Assembly (NCBI GenBank): GCA_005776735.1
Contig: SXOM01000238.1
Span: forward strand, 1 to 16,195
DNA length: 16,195 bases
Origin: Pseudomonadota bacterium
GTDB lineage: Bacteria > Myxococcota_A > UBA796 > SXON01
Reading direction: 5' to 3'
In this document: positions 1 to 7,452 of the stretch, piece after piece
Position numbering within the stretch: the first letter of the stretch is position 1
Layout of the letters: each line of letters opens with the position of its first letter
Position numbers and translations under genes: made by a program
Notes under the pieces: model-generated
Told to the model about the DNA's origin: nothing
The model's database searches: none
Seen by the model: only the letters and a program-made list of their open reading frames with translations

Positions 1-3000
1 CGTGCCGGTGCCGAGCGCGACGTCGCCCGTCAGCGGAGTCTCCACGACGTAGACCGCCCCACCGGAGCTCGGACCCGCGCTCGACGCGTACGCGCCGATG
101 GCGAGCTCGAGGTCCCCGTCGCCGTCGCTGTCGCCGCCGGCCAGCGCGCTGCCGAGCATCGAGCTGGTGGTCTCGCCGAGCAGGTAGTAGGCGGCGTCGG
201 TCACCGCCCCCTCGCCTTGGTACCGGCAGCCCAACGCCACCCCGTCGCAGTCCTCGTCGATGGCGTCGCCGCACACCTCCGAGAGGGCGGGGCTGATGCT
301 GGCGTCGGTGTCGTCGCAGTCGGCGCACGAGCCGACCCCGTCGCCGTCGGCGTCGAAGCCCTCGTCGACGCTGCCGTCGCAGTCGTCGTCCGCGCCGTTG
401 CACACCTCGGCCGTGCCGGGCGAGGCCGTGGCGTCGCCGTCGTCGCAGTCGCCGCCGACCCGCACCGCGCCCGCGGCCGGCGGGCAAGTGGTGCTGGCGG
501 TCGCGGTGTCGCCGTATCCGTCGCCGTCGGTGTCGACGTAGAACGTGGCGGTGAGCGTGCTCGCATCGCTGTCGTCGCAGTCGGCGACCCCGGAGGAGTC
601 GACACACGCCGCCACGCCGTCACCATCGGCGTCGAGCTCGTCGGCGCCGACGATGCCGTCGCAGTCGTTGTCCACCCCGTCGCAGGACTCCCACGCCGAG
701 GCGGACCGGTCCGGGTCGGCGTCGTCGCAATCGTCGTCGCACAGGCGGTCGCCGTCGGCGTCGGCGTCGGCCTCGTCGGCGGGCACCGCTCCGTCGCAGT
801 CGTTGTCGACCCCGTCGCAGGACTCGGCGAGGCTGCCGGCGCGTGTCGCGTCGGCGTCGTCGCAGTCGCCGCAGAAGTCGGTCTCGCCGTCCCCGTCGTC
901 ATCGAGGTCGGTGTCTTCGGTCCAGGACACCGCCACCCGGACGCCGAACAACGAGGCGGTGGACGGGTCGTCGTCGAGCGTGGTCGGCTCGGCGGCGGCG
1001 GTGTGCTTGAGCCACCCGACCGGCGTGACCTCGGCCGTCGACGCCAGCGTGGGCCCCCGCTCGTAGAGGACGCCGAGCGACCCCGCGGAGCTCACGGCGA
1101 GCAGGTAGGACTTGCCCGCGGTCAGCTGCACGTCGAGCGTGCCCGAGCTGTACCAGCCGACCGCGGTGGCCAACGACCGGCTGTTGCCGTCGACCAGCGT
1201 GTACGTTCCGGTGGTGGAGTCCGCCTCGTACACCGCAAACCACCCGGCCGACCCGCCGGGGTCGAGCTGGACCTCGAACGACTCGAGCGTGACGTCACGG
1301 TCGGCGGTGACCACGTCGCCCCAGAGCTGCGCGGTCATCGTGCCGGTGAGCGTCCCCGTCGCCAGCGTGCCGTCGTCCTCGGTGGCCGGCCCGGACAGGT
1401 CGACCGCCCCGTCGCAGTCGTTGTCCACGCCGTCGCACACCTCGGTGGCGGCGGGGCTGATCTCGTCGTCGGCGTCGTCGCAGTCGTCGCCCGCCACGCA
1501 CCCGTCGGCGTCGTAGTACCCGTCGAGGTCGGCGTCGAAGTCTTCGTCGGCCTCGCCGTCGCAGTCCTGGTCGACCCCGTCGCAGCGCTCGGCGACGTCG
1601 GGCGACACGCTCGCGTCGGTGTCGTCGCAGTCGCGACCGCCCCACGCTTCGGCCGCGACCGCGTCGTCGTCCAGGTCGCGGTCCACCTCGACGTCGACGT
1701 CGAGCGCGGTCGTGTCCCCCACCGCGTTGGTCGCCTCGATCGTGAGCACGTGCGCACCGTCGTCGACCTCGGAGGCGTCGAGCTCCGACTCGAAGACCGC
1801 GCACAGGTCCACACAGTCGGCCGGACACGCCGGGTCGGCCGTGCCGCTGCTCGCCCGCGCGACCTCGACCCCGTCGAGGTACCACACCACCTCGGTCGTG
1901 GTCTCGTCGTCGGTGACCCAGCTCCGCAGGGCCTGGGTCGGATCGAGCACGCCCGAGGGCGTGTCGTGCACGATGGTCTGCGGCTGCTCGACGGTGAGCG
2001 CGAGCACCTCGGTCGCGGCCTGGCCGCGGCTGTCGGTGGCCACCACCTCCATCGACCACGCCCCCGCGGCGACCGCGCAGGTGTCCCAGGTGCCGCGGAA
2101 CGGCTGGGTGGTGTCGGCGGCGACCTCGACCCCGCCCACCCACCACGCCAGGTGGTCGACCCGCTCGTCGTCCGATGCCGTCGCGTACAGCGGGACCCAC
2201 CCCGAGACCGTGTCGCCGTCCGCCGGCTCGTACGAGTGCACGTCGGGCACGTTGTCCACGATGATCCGGGTGGAGTCGCTGGCGGTGAGGCCGGCGAGAT
2301 CGACCACCTCCAGCTCGAGCTCGACCTCCCCGAACGCGCCGGAGCTGTCCCACGTCCACTCCCACGGCGGGGTGGAGAGCACCGCGAGCCGGCGCCCGTC
2401 GACCCACATCGACACGCTCGCGACGCCGGTGGAGTCGGTGGCCTCGGCCTGGATGGTGACGTCGCCGCCCACGATCTCGTCGTAGGCGGGGGCGGTGATG
2501 CGCGCGTACGGGGCGACGCTGTCGACGTAGACGAGGTTCTGGGTGCGCGTGCTCTGCCCCTTGACGTCGGTCGCGACGGCCCCGAGGACGTGCGCCCCCT
2601 CCACCACGTCGTCCAGCTCGAAGTCGCCGGTGTAGGGCGCGGCGGCCCACTCGGCGAGCTCGACCCCGTCGAGGTCGAGCACCACGGTGGCGAGGTCGGT
2701 GCTCTCGGACTCCACCTCGACCTGGAGCGTGTCGCCGAGCAGTGTGCCCGGGTCGGGCTCGGTGATGCGCAGCGTGGGGAGGCCGTCGCAGTTCTTGCGG
2801 GAGTTGTCGATCACCACGTCGATGCGGTCGGCGACGAGGCTCCCGTCGGCGAGCGTGGCCACCACCCCGAGGACATGGTCGCCGTCGGCGCGGCCGGTGG
2901 TGTCCCAGGTCCAGTAGTAGGGCGGGGTGGCGTCGGGCGTCTTCTCGTCGCCGTCGATGTAGAGGGTCACCGAGGTGGTCGCGACGCGGGTGAACGCCTC

Positions 3001-3474
3001 GATGGGAACACTCCCACACAGGGTGGCGCCCGCGACGGGGCTCAGGAAGGTGGCCACGCCGGGGTCGGGGTCGCCGTTGTGGACCGTGACGCGCGTCCGC
3101 GCGCGGGTGGACTTGCCCGCGGCGTCGGTCGCGACGGCCTCGAGGTCGTGTTCGCCGTTGGGCAGCGCGGTCGTGTCCCAGTCCGCGCCCCACGGCGCCG
3201 CGCTCCACGTCGCGAAGTCGACCCCGTCGAGCGTGACCGCGACCGTGGTGACCCCGATGTCGTCGGTGGCCTCGACCGCGAGCGGCACCACCCCCGAGAC
3301 CGTGGTGCCGTCGAGCGGAGCGGTCCAGGTGAGGATCGGCGCCTCGCTGTCCTCGACCCCAGGGTCGCCCGTTCCCCCGCTCGGCGACGTGTCGCCTTCG
3401 GGGGTGGTCGCGCAAGCAAGGACGAACGGGAGGAACAGCATGAACATGCTCCGGGGCACACGCAGCTTATCCAC
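1..3474 (-). CDS. Giant multidomain lipoprotein: six Ig-like modules, MopE-type metal-binding repeats, FG-GAP start (partial, C-terminus off left edge)
   Basis: At least 1158 codons, still open at base 1. The GTG start at 3474 is chosen because GGAG (3480-3483) lies 5 bases upstream. It gives an n-region with K3, R5 and R8, a hydrophobic core MFMLFLPFVLA and a lipobox ending at Cys21 (V-L-A-C). ATG codons at 3447 and 3441 would leave no basic n-region. Residues ~45-595 hold about six Ig-like repeats (SG..V.....A.D..GV..V...LDG ... W.WD....G.H.L...A.D..G), resembling bacterial Ig families. Residues ~600-690 hold two MopE repeats. Residues ~700-850 form an unrecognised beta-rich insert. Residues ~853-1085 hold four more MopE repeats with D-x-D-x-D-G motifs. 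From ~1090 an FG-GAP-like blade begins (DSDGDGDLELAIGAY). It is probably a surface-exposed, calcium- or metal-binding adhesin-like or structural lipoprotein. The substrate is unknown. It lies 99 bases downstream of the protease gene on the same strand and may have its own promoter. Confidence 0.9.
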   Translation of the reverse strand, partial: MDKLRVPRSMFMLFLPFVLACATTPEGDTSPSGGTGDPGVEDSEAPILTWTAPLDGTTVSGVVPLAVEATDDIGVTTVAVTLDGVDFATWSAAPWGADWDTTALPNGEHDLEAVATDAAGKSTRARTRVTVHNGDPDPGVATFLSPVAGATLCGSVPIEAFTRVATTSVTLYIDGDEKTPDATPPYYWTWDTTGRADGDHVLGVVATLADGSLVADRIDVVIDNSRKNCDGLPTLRITEPDPGTLLGDTLQVEVESESTDLATVVLDLDGVELAEWAAAPYTGDFELDDVVEGAHVLGAVATDVKGQSTRTQNLVYVDSVAPYARITAPAYDEIVGGDVTIQAEATDSTGVASVSMWVDGRRLAVLSTPPWEWTWDSSGAFGEVELELEVVDLAGLTASDSTRIIVDNVPDVHSYEPADGDTVSGWVPLYATASDDERVDHLAWWVGGVEVAADTTQPFRGTWDTCAVAAGAWSMEVVATDSRGQAATEVLALTVEQPQTIVHDTPSGVLDPTQALRSWVTDDETTTEVVWYLDGVEVARASSGTADPACPADCVDLCAVFESELDASEVDDGAHVLTIEATNAVGDTTALDVDVEVDRDLDDDAVAAEAWGGRDCDDTDASVSPDVAERCDGVDQDCDGEADEDFDADLDGYYDADGCVAGDDCDDADDEISPAATEVCDGVDNDCDGAVDLSGPATEDDGTLATGTLTGTMTAQLWGDVVTADRDVTLESFEVQLDPGGSAGWFAVYEADSTTGTYTLVDGNSRSLATAVGWYSSGTLDVQLTAGKSYLLAVSSAGSLGVLYERGPTLASTAEVTPVGWLKHTAAAEPTTLDDDPSTASLFGVRVAVSWTEDTDLDDDGDGETDFCGDCDDADATRAGSLAESCDGVDNDCDGAVPADEADADADGDRLCDDDCDDADPDRSASAWESCDGVDNDCDGIVGADELDADGDGVAACVDSSGVADCDDSDASTLTATFYVDTDGDGYGDTATASTTCPPAAGAVRVGGDCDDGDATASPGTAEVCNGADDDCDGSVDEGFDADGDGVGSCADCDDTDASISPALSEVCGDAIDEDCDGVALGCRYQGEGAVTDAAYYLLGETTSSMLGSALAGGDSDGDGDLELAIGAYASSAGPSSGGAVYVVETPLTGDVALGTGT
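228..918 (-). repeat. MopE-type repeat block 2 of the giant lipoprotein (four copies)
   Basis: Four diverged copies of a cysteine- and aspartate-rich unit, with cores ESCDGVDNDCDG (twice), EVCNGADDDCDG and EVCGDAIDEDCDG, each preceded by a DCDD element and interleaved with D-x-D-x-D-G loops. The pattern matches the 'putative metal-binding motif' family named after Methylococcus MopE. Copper or calcium binding is family knowledge and was not shown here. At DNA level the block appears as recurring gtcgcagtcg-like words on the plus strand. Confidence 0.85.
1405..1677 (-). repeat. MopE-type repeat block 1 of the giant lipoprotein (two copies)
   Basis: Two units with cores ERCDGVDQDCDG and EVCDGVDNDCDG, each preceded by DCDD at a regular distance (residues ~615-690). 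They follow directly after the sixth Ig-like module. About 150 residues that do not belong to the repeat family separate them from block 2. Confidence 0.85.
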
Positions 3475-3573
3475 CCCATCTCCGACGCGCGGTGCAGTTC
3501 CGACGCAGGCCGAGGGCCCCGCGCCGCGACCGGGCGTGCCGAGCGGCCGAGGCCGGCGCGCGGTGCGCAGCCT
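3475..3573. promoter_or_regulatory. Intergenic stretch with nested short direct repeats upstream of the giant lipoprotein
   Basis: This 99-base gap separates the protease stop from the lipoprotein start. GGAG at 3480-3483 (minus strand) is the ribosome binding site for the GTG at 3474. The word cgcgcggtgc occurs at 3486-3495 and 3557-3566, and ggccgagg at 3508-3515 and 3545-3552, forming a nested A-B-B-A set of direct repeats. In sequence this rich in GC such short repeats can arise by chance. A promoter for the lipoprotein is plausible here, but no convincing -35/-10 pair was seen. Confidence 0.3.
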
Positions 3574-4935
3574 TCAGGTGCCGGCAGCGGGCGGTGACGG
3601 GCGTTGCGCATGGGGCGCTCCACCGGGCCACCGTCGGCGCGATTGCGCCCACACCCACCCCGCCACCCACACCGACGTCGCCAGCCCGCCGCCACCGGTG
3701 CGGTCACACGCGCACGCCTGGGGCTCTCCCTCGCCGGCTTCGGAATCGTCCGCCCGCCCGGTGTCGCCGCTGTCCTCGGGCTCGCCCGTGTCGCCGGTGT
3801 CGCCGTCCAGCGAGGTCGTGGTGAGCGACCAGCCGCAGAGGGTCCCGGTGGTCGTCGTCAGGGCCAGCGTGTCGCCGGCCGCGAGCGTCCACGGGCCGTC
3901 GGCGATGCCGAACGGACCGGAGCCCGTGGCCGCGGAGGGGTCGCTCCCGTGCGTCCAGTGCCCCTCGGCGACGAGCGGCTCGGTGGCGCGGTAGTAGACC
4001 GTGCCGAGCTCGTCGGCGCTGCCCGACCAGCTGCCGCCGGCCTGGATCTCGACCACGACGGGGTCCTGCCAGGCCGCGCTGCGCCCGTAGGTGTCGTTGC
4101 CGTAGGCGCCCGCGAACCCGGACCACAACGTGGCCGCAGGCACGCCGCTGGCGCGCTCGAGCAGCGTGCGCCAGTCCGCGTCCTGGTCGACGGCGCCGGC
4201 GTCCCAGGCGGCCTGCATGGTGCCGGGCCCGACCCCGTCGGTGTCCAACCACGCGTTGAACACGTACATGCCGTACTGGTGGCTGCCTTCGGTGCTGAGG
4301 TAGGCGAAATCGGCCTGATCGCCGTACCAGGGCGCGATGTAGTCGACCGCCGCCGAGTCGGGCACCACGAGGGACGCGGCCCACGTGGCGCTGGCCTCCC
4401 AATACCAGGACTCGACCGCGCCTTCGCCGTCGTAGTCGCGGACCGCGTACTGCAGCGTGTGGTGGAACTCGTGGATCGTGAGGGACTCCCAGAACGGCTC
4501 GTCCGGCGCCCACGATCCGTTGAGGAAGATCACCGGGTACCCCTCGGGGTACTCCTCGGTGTAGTACTCGGTGGTCAGCCCGGTGCCGTCGAGGTCGTCG
4601 ACGAGGAGCACCCACAGGTAGTAGCGGTCGCTGCTCACCGGCGGGGTCCACCCCGCTTCGTCGACGAAGTAGGTCCACGCCGCTTCGAGCGCTTCGCCCG
4701 CACGCTCGGCGCCGCCGCCGTAGGCGAGGCCGCGCTCCCAGTTGATCGTGAAGTGTTCGGTCTCGACGTGGTTGGCGTAGGGGGTGCCGTAGATCACCCG
4801 CTCCTCGGGGGGGCCCGGGTGCCCCGGGTCGACACCGAGACCCGGCGGCGCGACGCGGAGCCGCTCCTCGACGACCGGACGCAGAGGGTCGGCCACCGCG
4901 TCGAGCGCGTCGGGCGTGAGGCAGGTGAAGTCCAT
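3574..4935 (-). CDS. HExxH metalloprotease with MYXO-CTERM-like tail and no signal peptide
   Basis: 453 residues. H155-E156-F-H-H159 is an HExxH zinc site inside LTIHEFHHTLQ. E180 in WYWEASATW is a likely third ligand, as in gluzincin-type sites, and resembles the MXAN_6640/DUF6055-like putative metalloproteases of myxobacteria. Residues ~300-375 look like a small C-terminal beta domain. A Asp/Thr/Gly-rich linker (GDTGDTGEPEDSGDTG) follows, then C408 and C410, a GGGG run, a hydrophobic stretch and R433-R435, which is the layout of a MYXO-CTERM sorting signal. Eighteen more residues after RRR are unusual. The ATG is the only possible start: the frame is closed by a TGA at 4957-4959, the stop of the upstream gene. 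No Shine-Dalgarno is evident. The N-terminus MDFTCLTPDAL has no hydrophobic segment, although a sorted surface protein would need export. It is probably coupled to the polymerase gene 21 bases upstream. Confidence 0.85.
   Translation of the reverse strand: MDFTCLTPDALDAVADPLRPVVEERLRVAPPGLGVDPGHPGPPEERVIYGTPYANHVETEHFTINWERGLAYGGGAERAGEALEAAWTYFVDEAGWTPPVSSDRYYLWVLLVDDLDGTGLTTEYYTEEYPEGYPVIFLNGSWAPDEPFWESLTIHEFHHTLQYAVRDYDGEGAVESWYWEASATWAASLVVPDSAAVDYIAPWYGDQADFAYLSTEGSHQYGMYVFNAWLDTDGVGPGTMQAAWDAGAVDQDADWRTLLERASGVPAATLWSGFAGAYGNDTYGRSAAWQDPVVVEIQAGGSWSGSADELGTVYYRATEPLVAEGHWTHGSDPSAATGSGPFGIADGPWTLAAGDTLALTTTTGTLCGWSLTTTSLDGDTGDTGEPEDSGDTGRADDSEAGEGEPQACACDRTGGGGLATSVWVAGWVWAQSRRRWPGGAPHAQRPSPPAAGT
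3631..3714 (-). other. MYXO-CTERM-like C-terminal sorting signal of the metalloprotease
   Basis: Residues 408-435 of the protease read Cys-x-Cys, then a Gly-rich turn (GGGG), about 13 mostly hydrophobic residues with three Trp, and a triple Arg. In myxobacteria, tails of this kind are known to direct surface attachment after processing at the Cys. The hydrophobic segment is short and Trp-rich compared with the Leu/Ala-rich classical version, so this is a variant. Confidence 0.65.
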
Positions 4936-4956
4936 GCCGCAGCGTAGCGCGTACGC

Positions 4957-7452
4957 TCAGCGCGGGGCCACGCACCCCAGCTCGGCGGCGCGCGTGCGGG
5001 CGGGCGTGTGCGAGGGCGTGAGGGCGAGAACGCGGCTCCACGCTTCGCACTCGGCGCCGACCGCGCCACGTGCCCGCTCTACCGCCGCCACGCCCTCCCA
5101 CGCCCACCGGTTCTTCGGATCGGTGGCCAATGCGCGGCGGAAGCGCACCTCGGCCGCGTCGTGCTCGCCCAACAAGACGTAGGTCCACCCCTCCATCGCC
5201 ACCGGCCGGTTGCGGGCGGCCAGGAAGCCGTGGGCCCAGCTCCGGGCGGCTTCGTCGTCGCCGCGGCGGCGTGCGAGCAGGCCGGCCCGGAACGCCGGCG
5301 GGCCGAACTGCGGATCCACCGTCGCCGCCTCCTCGAGCACGGCCCGGGCGCGCTCGTGCTCCCGCCGCTCCTCCAACAGGAGGCCGTACTGGTAGAGCGT
5401 CCGCGAGCGCGACACCGGCTCGTGGGAAGCGCCGGCGCCGATGCGGTCGGCCGACGCCGCGGGGAGCTGCCGCGCGAGGGCGAACGCGGCTTCGGCCCGC
5501 CACCCGTCGTCGGCGACCGCCGCCATCAACGCCTGGGTGGCCCGCTCGGCGAAGGCGTTGGGGAGGAGCGTCGGCTCGCCGAGCGCCGTCCAGATCGCGG
5601 CGGCCTGCAACCGGGCGCGGGGGTCGCGGGGGTGGAGCGCGAGCGCCCGCGCCACCGCGATGTCGGCCACGAGGGCCTCGTCGGCGGTGCCCTCGGCCGC
5701 CGCCACGCGCGAGGCCGCCAGGCCGCACGCGAGCTGACCCCAGGTGTCGAAGGGGCTGCGCTGCGCCGCCGCGCACGCAGCGCCCATCTGCGCACGCGCC
5801 GCTTCGATCGTGTCGGGCACGCCGAGCTGCAACACCGCCGCCTGCTCGGAGAGCCGCTCCCGCCGTGCGCCGTCCCGGCCGAGGTCGAGCGCGCCCGCGA
5901 AGCCGAGGAGGCCGACCACCCCGAGCACGGCCCCCGCCCACCCCACGCGGCGGCCGCCTTCGGCGCCGGCGCCGAGCCCCCCGAGCACCACGCCCACGAC
6001 CAGCGCGGCGGGAAAGAGGACGCCCGGGGTCCGCAGCGGGAAGTCGGCGATGGACTGGAGCGCGAGCGCGGTGAGCGCCACGAGCCCGCCGACCGCCGCC
6101 GACGCGCCGAGGTCGTGGTTGACCACGTCGAGGCGGCGCAGCGCGGTCCGGACGAACCCGAAGCCGAGGAGCAGCACCCCGCACAGGCCGACGGCGCCGA
6201 GCTCCACGAGCAGCTCGATCGGCTCGGAGTGGGCGTGGCGCGGATCGTAGAGGTGCGGACGGGACTGGTGGGGCCCGAAGGCCAACGACCACGCCCCGAG
6301 GCCGGCCCCGAAGATGGGCGCGTCGCGCCACGCGGACCACGAGTCCCCCCACAGCTCCAGCCGCGAGGTGACGCTGACGTCGTCGGTCAGCACGGTGGCG
6401 AACCGCCCGAGCGCACCGCGGGGCCCGAGCGCGAGCGCCGCGAGGAGCACCCCGACCGCGGGCGCCGCCACGCCGAGCCCCAGGTGCACGGTCTCGTCGC
6501 GCCGGAAGCGGGTCCACGCCCCGACCGCGAGCCCGGCCAGGACCAGGCCGACCAGCGGTCCGCGCGAGTTGCTGGCGACGAGCCCGACGAAGAGGGTGGC
6601 GCTCGCGAACGCGATGAGCGCCAGGCGCGGCAGCTTGTCGCCGCTGCCGTCGAGCACGCCCGGCGGCTGCGAGCTGCGCCGCTTGCGCGCCGCGTGGCGC
6701 CGCACCTCCTCCGGCAAGAGCGGGAACAGCGACGCGGACAACGCCCACGCCGCCCCGAGCCCGAGGTTGAGCATCGCCGCGAAGTGCCCCCGGTTGATGA
6801 ACGTGCCGGTCGCCGACCCGAGGTAGTCGACCTTCACGCCGATCCCGGTGGACGGACCGTTGCGGTTGGCAAATCCGAAGAGCGCTTCGCCGATGGCGAA
6901 CGCCACCAGGCCCAGGAGCACGGTCAAGAGCGCGGGCGGCGACTTCGCGATGCGCCACCCGACCACCACCAGGACCGCGGCGGCGAGCCACAAGCCCGCC
7001 TGCCACGCCCACGCTTCGCCCGAGAGCGCGGCCGCGCGGAGGCCGGTGACGCTCGCGCCGGCGAGGACGTCGCCCGACCAGGGGGCGGTGCCGCCGAAGA
7101 GGACCTCGACGTCGTAGCGGGTCAGCGCCGCGAGCCATTCGGCGGTGGTGAGCGGGACCTCGCCCGCCATCCGGTCGAGCCGCGCCGACTGGCCCGCCGC
7201 CAGGACCCGGTGCACCGCCATCGGGAGCGGCACGACCTGGAAGAGCGCGACCCCGAGGACCAGGAGCCCCCCGAGGCGCGCCGCGCCCTCCACCCGCGGC
7301 AGCGGCCCGCGGAGCACCACCGCCGCCCCCGCCGCCGCCACCACGAGCCCCGCGATCGCGCCCATGCGGTGCTCCGTGCCCCCCTCCAGGCCGGCCGCGA
7401 GCGCGACCGCCGCCAGGGCGAGCGCGGCCGGGACCAGGTCGCGATGGTTCAC
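4957..7452 (-). CDS. O-antigen ligase/Wzy-like membrane protein with C-terminal TPR-like domain
   Basis: 831 residues from a GTG that overlaps the stop of the BY-kinase gene as GTGA. AAGGAGG (7457-7463) lies 4 bases upstream. Many membrane segments span residues ~5-520. Motifs typical of the O-antigen ligase/polymerase (Wzy_C) family are GTFINRGHFAAML (217-228), SNSRGPLVGL (294-303), SRLELWGDSWSAWRDAPIFG (363-382, with the following GAGLGAW) and HAHSEPIELLVELGAVGL (407-424). The likely role is polymerising or ligating lipid-linked polysaccharide units at the periplasmic face of the inner membrane. Residues ~530-831 are a soluble, Ala/Arg/Glu-rich helical region with TPR-like units (e.g. LLEERREHERARAVLEEAATVDPQF and AEVRFRRALATDPKN), as in other Wzy-TPR fusions; it may bind partner proteins. 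Ligase versus polymerase cannot be decided from sequence. The gene is co-transcribed with the chain-length kinase. Confidence 0.9.
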   Translation of the reverse strand: MNHRDLVPAALALAAVALAAGLEGGTEHRMGAIAGLVVAAAGAAVVLRGPLPRVEGAARLGGLLVLGVALFQVVPLPMAVHRVLAAGQSARLDRMAGEVPLTTAEWLAALTRYDVEVLFGGTAPWSGDVLAGASVTGLRAAALSGEAWAWQAGLWLAAAVLVVVGWRIAKSPPALLTVLLGLVAFAIGEALFGFANRNGPSTGIGVKVDYLGSATGTFINRGHFAAMLNLGLGAAWALSASLFPLLPEEVRRHAARKRRSSQPPGVLDGSGDKLPRLALIAFASATLFVGLVASNSRGPLVGLVLAGLAVGAWTRFRRDETVHLGLGVAAPAVGVLLAALALGPRGALGRFATVLTDDVSVTSRLELWGDSWSAWRDAPIFGAGLGAWSLAFGPHQSRPHLYDPRHAHSEPIELLVELGAVGLCGVLLLGFGFVRTALRRLDVVNHDLGASAAVGGLVALTALALQSIADFPLRTPGVLFPAALVVGVVLGGLGAGAEGGRRVGWAGAVLGVVGLLGFAGALDLGRDGARRERLSEQAAVLQLGVPDTIEAARAQMGAACAAAQRSPFDTWGQLACGLAASRVAAAEGTADEALVADIAVARALALHPRDPRARLQAAAIWTALGEPTLLPNAFAERATQALMAAVADDGWRAEAAFALARQLPAASADRIGAGASHEPVSRSRTLYQYGLLLEERREHERARAVLEEAATVDPQFGPPAFRAGLLARRRGDDEAARSWAHGFLAARNRPVAMEGWTYVLLGEHDAAEVRFRRALATDPKNRWAWEGVAAVERARGAVGAECEAWSRVLALTPSHTPARTRAAELGCVAPR

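Noticed and set aside
200..950. Recurring gtcgtcgcagtcg-like words that at first look like a CRISPR array or a DNA-level tandem repeat.
   Set aside because: Spacing is irregular at base level and follows codons for DCDD and DCDG. The repeats are protein repeats, with no unique spacers between identical units.
217..3597. A very long plus-strand open frame (over 1100 codons) rich in Val, Gly, Arg and Asp.
   Set aside because: It is the complement of the giant lipoprotein. The minus-strand frame gives a lipobox, Ig modules and MopE repeats, while the plus frame gives only low-complexity sequence typical of a GC-rich shadow.
3704..7138. A minus-strand open frame of more than 1100 codons across the protease and polymerase genes.
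   Set aside because: Its translation is Arg/Ala-rich without motifs, whereas the two frames chosen show HExxH and Wzy_C motifs.
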